From: Streptomyces mangrovi
GTDB lineage: Bacteria; Actinomycetota; Actinomycetes; Streptomycetales; Streptomycetaceae
NCBI RefSeq assembly: GCF_900114215.1
Contig: NZ_FOSG01000014.1
Span: 97,826 to 161,825, forward strand
Length of the DNA stretch: 64,000 nucleotides
Direction: 5' to 3'
The notes under the pieces were generated by a model, which was not told where the DNA came from, made no database searches, and was given only the letters and a program-made list of their open reading frames with translations. This document shows positions 56,257 through 63,023 of this stretch, one piece after another. The stretch's first letter is position 1, and each line of letters opens with the position of its first letter. A program made the translations under genes and the position numbers.

Positions 56257-56394
56257 GTGAGCAAGCGCACCTTCCAGCCGAACAACCGCCGTCGCGCGAA
56301 GACCCACGGTTTCCGGCTGCGCATGCGGACCCGCGCCGGCCGCGCGATCCTCGCGTCCCGCCGCGGCAAGGGCCGCGCCCGTCTGTCGGCCTGA
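56257..56394 (+). CDS. rpmH: 50S ribosomal protein L34
   Basis: 45 residues: MSKRTFQPNNRRRAKTHGFR, then MRTRAGRAILASRRGKGRAR, the full L34 signature. Below the usual length cut-off for gene finders. GTG start at 56257 with CTGGAG upstream. First gene of the rpmH-rnpA-yidD-yidC-jag-rsmG cluster. Confidence 0.96.
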   Translation: MSKRTFQPNNRRRAKTHGFRLRMRTRAGRAILASRRGKGRARLSA

Positions 56395-56427
56395 CCGACC
56401 CGGCAAGTCTGACCGCGGATCCGTGAC

Positions 56428-56820
56428 GTGCTGCCCACCGAGAACCGGCTGAGGCGGCGCGAGGATTTCGCGGCCGCGGTACGTCGAGGACGCCGGGCCG
56501 GGCGCCCGCTCCTCGTCGTCCATCTGCGCAGGGCGTCGCCCCGGAGCGATTCCGGGGAACGCACGGACCCGCACGCCGCCGGGGGAGACACTCCCCCGGC
56601 GCGTGCGGGTTTCGTCGTGAGCAAGGCAGTGGGCAACGCGGTGGTTCGCAACCTTGTGAAGCGGCGGCTGCGTCATCTGGTCCGGGAGAGGCTTGACGTT
56701 CTGCCGCCCGGTAGCCTGATGGTCATACGGGCGCTGCCCGGTGCGGGGGAGGCGGACCACGACAGGCTGGCCCGCGATCTGGACACCGCGCTGCAGCGGC
56801 TGCTTGGAGGCCCGTCGTGA
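56428..56820 (+). CDS. rnpA: ribonuclease P protein component
   Basis: 130 residues. Starts MLPTENRLRRREDFAAAVRR and has the RNR motif region VSKAVGNAVVRNLVKRRLRH. Binds RNase P RNA to mature tRNA 5' ends. GTG start at 56428; the stop overlaps the yidD start (GTGA). A Gly/Ala/Pro-rich insertion (residues 40-58) interrupts the fold compared with shorter homologues. Confidence 0.94.
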   Translation: MLPTENRLRRREDFAAAVRRGRRAGRPLLVVHLRRASPRSDSGERTDPHAAGGDTPPARAGFVVSKAVGNAVVRNLVKRRLRHLVRERLDVLPPGSLMVIRALPGAGEADHDRLARDLDTALQRLLGGPS

Positions 56821-57104
56821 AATACCCGCTGCTGTGGTTGATCAAGTTGTACCAGTGGACCATCAGCCCGCTGCTCGGCCCGGTGTGCCGGTACTACCCG
56901 TCGTGTTCGCACTACGGCTACGAAGCCATCCGACGGCACGGCGCGGTGAAGGGGACGGCGCTGACCGCCTGGCGCATTCTGCGCTGCAATCCATGGTCGC
57001 CCGGTGGGGTCGACCACGTTCCCGCCCGGAAGCATCCGGTCTGGCACCAGCGAATGCGTGACCGCTGGCAGCACCGGTCCCAGTCCAACGCCCAAGGAGC
57101 CTGA
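56817..57104 (+). CDS. yidD: membrane protein insertion efficiency factor YidD
   Basis: 95 residues with the family motif SPLLGPVCRYYPSCSHYGYE and RILRCNPWSPGGVDHVP. Helps YidC-dependent insertion at the inner membrane. GTG start overlaps rnpA; yidC follows 3 bases later. Confidence 0.94.
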   Translation: MKYPLLWLIKLYQWTISPLLGPVCRYYPSCSHYGYEAIRRHGAVKGTALTAWRILRCNPWSPGGVDHVPARKHPVWHQRMRDRWQHRSQSNAQGA

Positions 57105-57107
57105 CTC

Positions 57108-58217
57108 GTGGACACGATCGACACGATCCTCGGTCCTCTCTATACCGCTGTTTCCTGGATCATCGTCCAGTTCCACAAGCTGTACAGCCTCGTGTTCGAC
57201 GAGGACAGCGGTTGGGCCTGGGGTCTGTCCATCGTCTCGCTGGTGATCGTGATCCGCATCGCCCTGATCCCGCTCTTCGTGAAGCAGATCAAGGCGACGC
57301 GGAACATGCAGGCGATCCAGCCGAAGATGAAGGCGATCCAGGAGCGCTACAAGAACGACCGGCAGCGCCAGTCGGAAGAGATGATGAAGCTGTACAAGGA
57401 GACGGGTACCAACCCGCTCTCCAGCTGCCTTCCGATCCTCGCGCAGTCACCGTTCTTCCTGGCGCTCTACCAGGTGCTGAACAAGATCGCGAACAACCAG
57501 GAGGTCGGCGTCATGGGCGCCGGCCTGGTGGAGAGCGCCCGGAACGCGAGCATCTTCGGGGCCCCGATCGCGACCCGGTTCATGGACAGCGCCGAGAAGG
57601 TCGAGGCGCTGGGCGCCGAACTGACCGACGTGCGCGTGGTCACGGTCATCATGATCCTGATGATGTCGGCGTCGCAGTTCTACACGCAGCGCCAGCTGAT
57701 GACCAAGAACGTCGACCTGACGGCGAAGACGCCGTTCATGCAGCAGCAGAAGATGCTGATGTACGTCTTCCCGATCATCTTCGCCGTCTTCGGCATCAAC
57801 TTCCCCGTCGGTGTCCTCGTCTACTGGCTGACCACCAACGTGTGGACCCTCGGGCAGCAGATGTACATCATCAAGCGCAACCCGACGCCGGGATCGCTGG
57901 CCTACAAGCAGCGTCAGGAGAAGCTGCGGGCCAAGGGCAAGCTCAAGGAGGACCCGGCGGAGGTCGAGACCAGGAAGGCCGTCGAGGCCGCCCGTGCCAA
58001 CCGCCAGCAGCCCAAGCGCATGACCAAGGCGCAGCGCCAGGCCGCCGCGGCCCAGGCGGAGGCGGACGCCAAGGCGAAGAAGGAGGCCGGGCAGAAGACC
58101 TCGCTGAGCAAGGGGGCCTCCGAGGACTCCCCGTCGACGCGGCCCGGGCAGCAGTCCAAGAAGAAGCCCGGACAGCGCAAGGGCTCGCAGCGTTCCAAGC
58201 ACCCGTCCAAGAAGTAA
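57108..58217 (+). CDS. yidC: membrane protein insertase YidC (Oxa1 family)
   Basis: 369 residues. Helices at about 12-27, 38-60, 108-125, 175-190 and 210-245; conserved LSIVSLVIVIRIALIPLFVK and the basic cytoplasmic loop with QAIQPKMKAIQERYKNDRQR. The C-terminal 100 residues are Lys/Arg/Ala-rich and charged, as in actinobacterial YidC, and may contact the ribosome. GTG start. Followed by jag. Confidence 0.95.
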   Translation: MDTIDTILGPLYTAVSWIIVQFHKLYSLVFDEDSGWAWGLSIVSLVIVIRIALIPLFVKQIKATRNMQAIQPKMKAIQERYKNDRQRQSEEMMKLYKETGTNPLSSCLPILAQSPFFLALYQVLNKIANNQEVGVMGAGLVESARNASIFGAPIATRFMDSAEKVEALGAELTDVRVVTVIMILMMSASQFYTQRQLMTKNVDLTAKTPFMQQQKMLMYVFPIIFAVFGINFPVGVLVYWLTTNVWTLGQQMYIIKRNPTPGSLAYKQRQEKLRAKGKLKEDPAEVETRKAVEAARANRQQPKRMTKAQRQAAAAQAEADAKAKKEAGQKTSLSKGASEDSPSTRPGQQSKKKPGQRKGSQRSKHPSKK

Positions 58218-58231
58218 GAAGGAGTCCACTC

Positions 58232-58729
58232 GTGACGGACACGACCGCAGAGGGCACCGACACCCTGACCCGCCTTGAGCAGGAGGGTGAGATCGCGGCC
58301 GACTATCTCGAGGGGCTCCTCGACATCGCGGACCTCGACGGCGACATCGACATGGACGTCGAAGGCGACCGCGCCGCCGTGTCGATCATCAGCGACGGTG
58401 ACAGCCGGGACCTGCAGAAGCTCGTCGGCCGGGACGGTGAGGTGCTGGAGGCACTGCAGGAGCTGACGCGGCTCGCGGTGCACCGCGAGACCGGTGACCG
58501 CAGTCGGCTGATGCTGGACATCGCCGGCTACCGGGCCCGTAAGCGCGAGGAGCTGTCGGCGCTGGGCACCAAGGCGGCCAAGGAGGCGCAGCGCACCGGT
58601 GAGCCGGTGAAGCTGAAGCCGATGACGCCCTTCGAGCGCAAGGTGGTGCACGACGCGGTGGCCGAGGCGGGGCTGCGCAGCGAGTCCGAGGGCGAGGAAC
58701 CGCAGCGCTGCGTGGTCGTGCTGCCGTGA
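58232..58729 (+). CDS. jag: Jag / KhpB-like RNA-binding protein (KH + R3H)
   Basis: 165 residues. KH-Jag part with KLVGRDGEVLEALQELTRLA and C-terminal R3H domain with MTPFERKVVHDAVAEAG. Binds RNA; partner of YidC in gene order. It lacks the Jag-N domain. GTG start with AAGAAGGAG upstream; overlaps rsmG by 4 bases. Confidence 0.92.
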   Translation: MTDTTAEGTDTLTRLEQEGEIAADYLEGLLDIADLDGDIDMDVEGDRAAVSIISDGDSRDLQKLVGRDGEVLEALQELTRLAVHRETGDRSRLMLDIAGYRARKREELSALGTKAAKEAQRTGEPVKLKPMTPFERKVVHDAVAEAGLRSESEGEEPQRCVVVLP

Positions 58730-59457
58730 CCGACGCCGTGTCGTCGCCCCTTCCTCCCGCGCCCGAGGTGGCGCGGGAGGTTTTCGGTGACCGCTTCGAC
58801 GATGCCGTCCGCTACGCGGAACTGCTGGCGGAGGTCGGGGTCAAGCGCGGGCTGATCGGGCCGCGCGAGGTGCCCCGGCTGTGGGAGCGCCATCTGCTGA
58901 ACTGTGCGGTGCTCTCCGAGGTCGTGCCCGATGGTGTGACGGTCTGCGATGTCGGCTCCGGTGCCGGCCTGCCGGGTATTCCGCTCGCTCTGGTGCGGCA
59001 GGATCTGAAGATCACGCTGCTGGAGCCGCTGCTGCGGCGTACGACCTTCCTCCAGGAGGTCGTCGAGCTGCTGGGGCTGGACCATGTGTCGGTGGTGCGA
59101 GGCCGGGCCGAGGAGGTTCTGGGGTCGCTGTCTCCGGTGCATGTGGTGACGGCCCGGGCCGTGGCTCCGCTGGACCGGCTCGCCGGCTGGGGTGTACCGC
59201 TGCTGCGGCCGTACGGCGAGATGCTGGCCCTCAAGGGAGACACGGCGGAGGAGGAGCTGAAGGCGGCACGGTCCGCACTTCAGAAGCTCGGCGCGGTGGA
59301 CTCCTCGGTACTCCGTATCGGTGAGGGCCTGGTGGAGCCGGCGGCCACCGTGGTCCGCGTCGAGGTCGGTGAGAGCCCGGGCGGGGTGCGCTTCGCGGCC
59401 AAGAAAGCGAAGGCAGCCAGGACGGGCCGCTCGCGGAGTGCACGCCGCCGACGCTGA
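58726..59457 (+). CDS. rsmG: 16S rRNA (guanine527-N7)-methyltransferase RsmG
   Basis: 243 residues. SAM-binding VCDVGSGAGLPGIPLAL and WERHLLNCAVLSE, plus VTARAVAPLDRL. Methylates G527 of 16S rRNA; loss causes low-level streptomycin resistance in Streptomyces. GTG start coupled to jag. Basic C-terminal tail (RSRSARRRR). Confidence 0.95.
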   Translation: MTDAVSSPLPPAPEVAREVFGDRFDDAVRYAELLAEVGVKRGLIGPREVPRLWERHLLNCAVLSEVVPDGVTVCDVGSGAGLPGIPLALVRQDLKITLLEPLLRRTTFLQEVVELLGLDHVSVVRGRAEEVLGSLSPVHVVTARAVAPLDRLAGWGVPLLRPYGEMLALKGDTAEEELKAARSALQKLGAVDSSVLRIGEGLVEPAATVVRVEVGESPGGVRFAAKKAKAARTGRSRSARRRR

Positions 59458-59569
59458 TTCCCGGAAGGTCCACGGCGCCCTCCTGGAAGGGCTTCCGTTA
59501 CTCCGTAGAGTCGCCAAAGACGAGCCATGCGGAGTGTCGTCGCGCCCGCGGGCGAGCGTGGATGCATCG

Positions 59570-59585
59570 TGCTTCCCGTGAAACG
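59570..59585. other. degenerate parS-like site upstream of parA
   Basis: TGCTTCCCGTGAAACG, three differences from the Streptomyces parS consensus TGTTTCACGTGAAACA. It lies in the rsmG-parA gap. ParB binding uncertain. Confidence 0.5.
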
Positions 59586-59642
59586 TCGCTTTCTGCATGG
59601 ATTCATCCGTCGAGGGCGCGCGGCTGACGCGTCAGACCCATC

Positions 59643-59688
59643 CGAGCCCCGCTCAGAGGTGGATTCATCCACAGGTGAGCGGGGCTCG
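59643..59688 (+). terminator. hairpin between rsmG and parA
   Basis: A 13-bp stem (59643-59655 with 59676-59688) plus an inner 5-bp stem GTGGA/TCCAC. It ends 21 bases before the chosen parA start, so it is a terminator of the rsmG operon or an attenuator/leader structure of parA. Confidence 0.65.
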
Positions 59689-59709
59689 CTGGTTCCCGAC
59701 CCGGAGGGC

Positions 59710-60783
59710 ATGGCAGGCTCTTCTCATTGCGAGCCTGACGTCGAGGAGAGTGAACCGTTGCGGTCCGACGGCCATATCGCGGGACCGATGACCGATCCGG
59801 TCCCGGGTCCCCGTTCCGAAACGGCGGATGTTTCACGTGAAACGATGAGTGAGACACCGCCTCCGATGGACGCCTCCCCCCGGTACGAAGGGGATGTCTC
59901 CGCCCCCGTCGGCCGTGCCGCTCAGCAGGCGGTCGAGGCGATGAATCGTGCCGGCGAGGGTCTTCCCAGGCCCGAGGAGACCCGGGTGATGGTGGTCGCC
60001 AACCAGAAGGGCGGAGTGGGTAAGACCACGACCACGGTCAATCTCGCTGCCTCCCTGGCCTTGCACGGTGCCCGGGTCCTGGTGATCGACCTGGACCCCC
60101 AGGGCAACGCATCCACCGCCCTGGGGATAGACCACCACGCCGAGGTGCCGTCGATCTACGACGTTCTGGTGGACAGCAAGCCGCTCTCCGACGTCGTCCA
60201 GCCGGTGCGGGATGTGGAGGGTCTCTTCTGTGCTCCGGCCACGATCGATCTCGCCGGTGCGGAGATCGAGCTGGTGTCGCTGGTGGCGAGGGAAAGCCGT
60301 CTGCACAAGGCGATCTCCGCTTATGAGCAGCCGCTGGACTACATCTTCATCGACTGTCCGCCCTCGCTCGGCCTGCTGACCGTCAATGCGCTGGTCGCCG
60401 GCGCGGAAGTGGTCATCCCGATCCAGTGCGAGTACTACGCGCTCGAAGGACTGGGGCAGCTTCTGCGGAACGTCGAGCTGGTGAAGGGGCACCTCAACCC
60501 CAAGCTCCATGTCTCGACGATTCTGCTGACGATGTACGACGGCCGTACACGGCTGGCCTCCCAGGTGGCGGAGGAGGTACGAGGACACTTCGGTAACGAG
60601 GTCCTGCGGACCAACATCCCGCGGTCGGTGCGCATCTCGGAGGCGCCCAGCTACGGGCAGACGGTTCTCACTTACGATCCGAGTTCCAGTGGTTCGCTCT
60701 CCTATCTGGAGGCGGCCCGGGAGATCGCGCTGCGAGGCGCCGGTAAGCAGCAGGAGCAGCACATGGTGGAGGGGACTCAGTGA
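59710..60783 (+). CDS. parA: chromosome partitioning protein ParA
   Basis: 357 residues. N-terminal extension of about 85 residues, then the Walker-type ATPase: QKGGVGKTTTTVNLAASLA, LDPQGNASTALG, IFIDCPPSLGLLTVNAL. Moves ParB-origin complexes, especially in sporulating hyphae. ATG 59710 (MAGSSHCEP) was selected by memory of the S. coelicolor start; GGAGG lies only 3 bases before it, and the frame is open from an ATG at 59527, so the start is not certain. A parS site lies inside the coding region at 59829. Stop overlaps the parB GTG. Confidence 0.93.
   Translation: MAGSSHCEPDVEESEPLRSDGHIAGPMTDPVPGPRSETADVSRETMSETPPPMDASPRYEGDVSAPVGRAAQQAVEAMNRAGEGLPRPEETRVMVVANQKGGVGKTTTTVNLAASLALHGARVLVIDLDPQGNASTALGIDHHAEVPSIYDVLVDSKPLSDVVQPVRDVEGLFCAPATIDLAGAEIELVSLVARESRLHKAISAYEQPLDYIFIDCPPSLGLLTVNALVAGAEVVIPIQCEYYALEGLGQLLRNVELVKGHLNPKLHVSTILLTMYDGRTRLASQVAEEVRGHFGNEVLRTNIPRSVRISEAPSYGQTVLTYDPSSSGSLSYLEAAREIALRGAGKQQEQHMVEGTQ
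59829..59844. other. parS site inside parA
   Basis: TGTTTCACGTGAAACG: the palindrome GTTTCACGTGAAAC is perfect. Codes for the Val-Ser-Arg-Glu-Thr stretch of the ParA N-terminal extension. Centromere site for ParB. Confidence 0.88.
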
Positions 60784-61895
60784 CGGAACGACGTAGAGGG
60801 CTGGGTCGAGGGCTCGGCGCGCTGATTCCCGCGGCGCCGGCGGGACCGGATGACAGTGTCACCCCTGTGGTGGGAGAGAATGGAGCGACCTCTCCGACCG
60901 CTGTTCCGGTGCTCACCCCGGGGCGTGGTGTGGCGGCGGCCAAGGTGGCCGGTCTGTCCAGTGGTGCTGGGCAGCAGCATGGCAGCGGTGTTTCACGTGA
61001 AACCGAAGCCATGGACGGTGATGTGGGCAGTGAGGCGACAGGGGCTCACTTCGCCGAGGTGCCTGTCGAAGCGATCACCCCGAACCCTCGGCAGCCGCGT
61101 GAGGTGTTCGATGAAGATGCCCTGGCGGAGCTGGTGACCTCCATCCAGGAGGTGGGTCTCCTGCAGCCGGTGGTCGTTCGGCAGACGGGCCCGGAGCAGT
61201 ATGAGCTCATCATGGGGGAGCGTCGCTGGCGGGCCTGCCGGGAGGCGGGTCTGGAGCGGATTCCTGCGATCATCCGGGCCACAGAGGACGAGAAGCTCCT
61301 TCTGGATGCCCTGCTGGAGAACCTGCACCGGGCACAGCTGAACCCCCTGGAGGAAGCGGCGGCCTACGATCAGTTGCTGAAGGACTTCAACTGCACCCAT
61401 GACCAGTTGGCGGACCGTATCGGCCGCTCGCGTCCTCAGGTCTCCAACACGCTCCGGTTGCTGCGTCTCTCGCCGTCGGTTCAGCGTCGTGTGGCGGCCG
61501 GGGTGCTGTCGGCAGGGCATGCGCGTGCGCTGCTGTCGGTGGATGACTCCGAGGAGCAGGACCGTCTCGCCCACCGCATCGTGGCCGAAGGACTGTCGGT
61601 GCGGGCGGTCGAGGAGATCGTGACCGTGATGGACCCCAAGCCGAAGGGGAAGAGCAAGGCTCGGGGGCCGCGGGCCGGTAAGCGGGTCTCCCCCGCGCTG
61701 GATCATCTGGCGAACCGCCTCTCGGACCGCTTCGATACCCGGGTCAAGGTGGACCTCGGGCAGAGGAAGGGCAAGATCGTCGTCGAGTTCGCCTCGATGG
61801 AGGATCTGGAGAGGATTCTGAGCCAGTTCGCACCCGGAGAGAACCAGCTTCTGGAGCGCCAGCTCGCTCAAGGAGACGACGACAGCGACGAGTGA
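60780..61895 (+). CDS. parB: chromosome partitioning protein ParB
   Basis: 371 residues. Starts TERRRGLGRGLGALIP, the ParA-contact motif. CTPase/ParB-N domain with ITPNPRQPREVFDEDALAEL and GERRWRACREAG, a HTH (DQLADRIGRSRPQVSNTLRL) and a C-terminal dimer domain. Binds parS and spreads, organising the origin. GTG start overlaps parA. Carries a parS site in its own N-terminal codons (60989). Confidence 0.95.
   Translation: MTERRRGLGRGLGALIPAAPAGPDDSVTPVVGENGATSPTAVPVLTPGRGVAAAKVAGLSSGAGQQHGSGVSRETEAMDGDVGSEATGAHFAEVPVEAITPNPRQPREVFDEDALAELVTSIQEVGLLQPVVVRQTGPEQYELIMGERRWRACREAGLERIPAIIRATEDEKLLLDALLENLHRAQLNPLEEAAAYDQLLKDFNCTHDQLADRIGRSRPQVSNTLRLLRLSPSVQRRVAAGVLSAGHARALLSVDDSEEQDRLAHRIVAEGLSVRAVEEIVTVMDPKPKGKSKARGPRAGKRVSPALDHLANRLSDRFDTRVKVDLGQRKGKIVVEFASMEDLERILSQFAPGENQLLERQLAQGDDDSDE
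60989..61004. other. parS site inside parB
   Basis: TGTTTCACGTGAAACC, perfect core palindrome, codes for Val-Ser-Arg-Glu-Thr as in parA. Confidence 0.88.
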
Positions 61896-61948
61896 ATCCG
61901 AGTCGCCGAGGACACAGCCAAGAACACCGCCTTACGACGCCCCATGGA

Positions 61949-61954
61949 TACGAT
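61949..61954 (+). promoter_or_regulatory. -10 element of leaderless GNAT gene
   Basis: TACGAT ends 7 bases before the ATG at 61961, so the predicted transcript starts at the A of the start codon. No ribosome site precedes the ATG. No clear -35. Confidence 0.5.
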
Positions 61955-61960
61955 GTCTCC

Positions 61961-62578
61961 ATGGGGCGTCAACTCGTTCCGCTCACCCTGGACAACCTGC
62001 CGGATCTCCCGAAGCGCTGCCGCAGGTGCGTCTTCTGGGAGCTAGACCCTGTCAGCGGCGATGCCGCGGTGAAGGCGGGTCGGCCCGATCTGGAGAAAGA
62101 AGCCTGGATATCGGCGGTGCTGCTGGAGTGGGGCTCCTGTGGACGGCTCGTCTATGTCGATGACGTACCGGTGGGCTTCGTGCTGTACGCGCCGCCCGCG
62201 TATGTGCCGCGCTCGACGGCTTTCCCCACCAGTCCTGTCTCTCCGGATGCGGTGCAACTGATCACAGCCTGGCTGATGCCCGGGTATCAGGGGCAGGGGC
62301 TGGGCCGGGTGATGGTGCAGACCGTGGCCAAGGATGTGCTGAGGCGGGGCTTCAAGGCGATCGAGGCGTTCGGGGACGCTCGGTGGAAGGAGCCCGCCTG
62401 TCTGCTCCCTGCCGATCATCTTCTCTCGGTGGGCTTCAAGACGGTCCGGCCGCACTATGCCTACCCCAGGCTGAGGTTGGAGCTGCGTACCACTCTCTCC
62501 TGGAAACAGGATGTGGAGCTGGCGATCGACCGACTGCTGGGAGCGGTGCAGAAGGAGCCTGCTCTCAGGCCCCTGTGA
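61961..62578 (+). CDS. GNAT family N-acetyltransferase
   Basis: 205 residues. GNAT fold with the acetyl-CoA loop in TAWLMPGYQGQGLGRVMVQT (R/QxxGxG/A) and beta strands on both sides; N-terminal LPKRCRRCVFWELDPVSG has a CxxC pair typical of this Streptomyces parB neighbour. Substrate unknown. ATG at 61961; the frame is open from 61892 but the first ATG with context is here, and it looks leaderless. A terminator follows (62601). Confidence 0.83.
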   Translation: MGRQLVPLTLDNLPDLPKRCRRCVFWELDPVSGDAAVKAGRPDLEKEAWISAVLLEWGSCGRLVYVDDVPVGFVLYAPPAYVPRSTAFPTSPVSPDAVQLITAWLMPGYQGQGLGRVMVQTVAKDVLRRGFKAIEAFGDARWKEPACLLPADHLLSVGFKTVRPHYAYPRLRLELRTTLSWKQDVELAIDRLLGAVQKEPALRPL

Positions 62579-62600
62579 TTTCTGTGGTGGCGGAAAGGCG

Positions 62601-62631
62601 ACAGGCCCGCCCCGAGACGGGGCGGGCCTGT
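62601..62631. terminator. bidirectional terminator GNAT / trxA
   Basis: A perfect 14-bp stem (62601-62614 with 62618-62631), AGA loop, between convergent genes. Its right edge overlaps a parS-like site. Confidence 0.85.
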
Positions 62632-62644
62632 TCCACGTGAAACG
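62629..62644. other. parS-like site downstream of trxA
   Basis: TGTTCCACGTGAAACG: one core mismatch from parS. It touches the trxA stop codon (62645). Confidence 0.7.
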
Positions 62645-62968
62645 TCAGCCGATGAAGTCGGCCAGGTCGCGCTCGATGGCGGCCTTGGGCTTGGCGCCGA
62701 CGATGGTCTTCACGACCTCGCCGCCCTGGTAGACGTTCATCGTCGGGATGGACATGATCCCGTACTTGGCGGCCGTGGCCGGGTTCTCGTCGATGTTGAG
62801 CTTGACGATGGTGAGCTTGTCGGCCTGCTCCTCCGAGATCGCCTCCAGCGACGGGGCGATCTGACGGCACGGACCGCACCAGGCTGCCCAGAAGTCGACC
62901 AGGACCGGCTTGTCGCTCTTGAGGACGACTTCCTCGAAGGTGGCGTCGGTGGCGGTCACGGTGGCCAT
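62645..62968 (-). CDS. trxA: thioredoxin
   Basis: 107 residues. Active site WCGPC within DFWAAWCGPCRQIAP, cis-Pro in IPTMNVYQGG. Cytoplasmic disulfide reductase fed by TrxB, whose gene lies 55 bases upstream. ATG at 62968 with AAGGAG upstream. Confidence 0.96.
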   Translation of the reverse strand: MATVTATDATFEEVVLKSDKPVLVDFWAAWCGPCRQIAPSLEAISEEQADKLTIVKLNIDENPATAAKYGIMSIPTMNVYQGGEVVKTIVGAKPKAAIERDLADFIG

Positions 62969-62994
62969 GGTGAATCTCCTTGTACCTCGGTGTA

Positions 62995-63021
62995 GGGGTG
63001 GGGGTGGGGGTGGGGGTGGGG
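62995..63021. repeat. GGGGGT repeat between trxB and trxA
   Basis: About four and a half GGGGGT units on the plus strand: runs of four to five G separated by single T. The mRNA strand is C-rich. Strong potential for a G-quadruplex on the template strand. Confidence 0.85.
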
Positions 63022-63023
63022 TC

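Noticed and set aside
59527..59709. 61-codon N-terminal extension of parA
   Set aside because: It covers the rsmG-parA gap with a parS-like site and a hairpin and has no ribosome site; kept only as a doubt in the parA entry.
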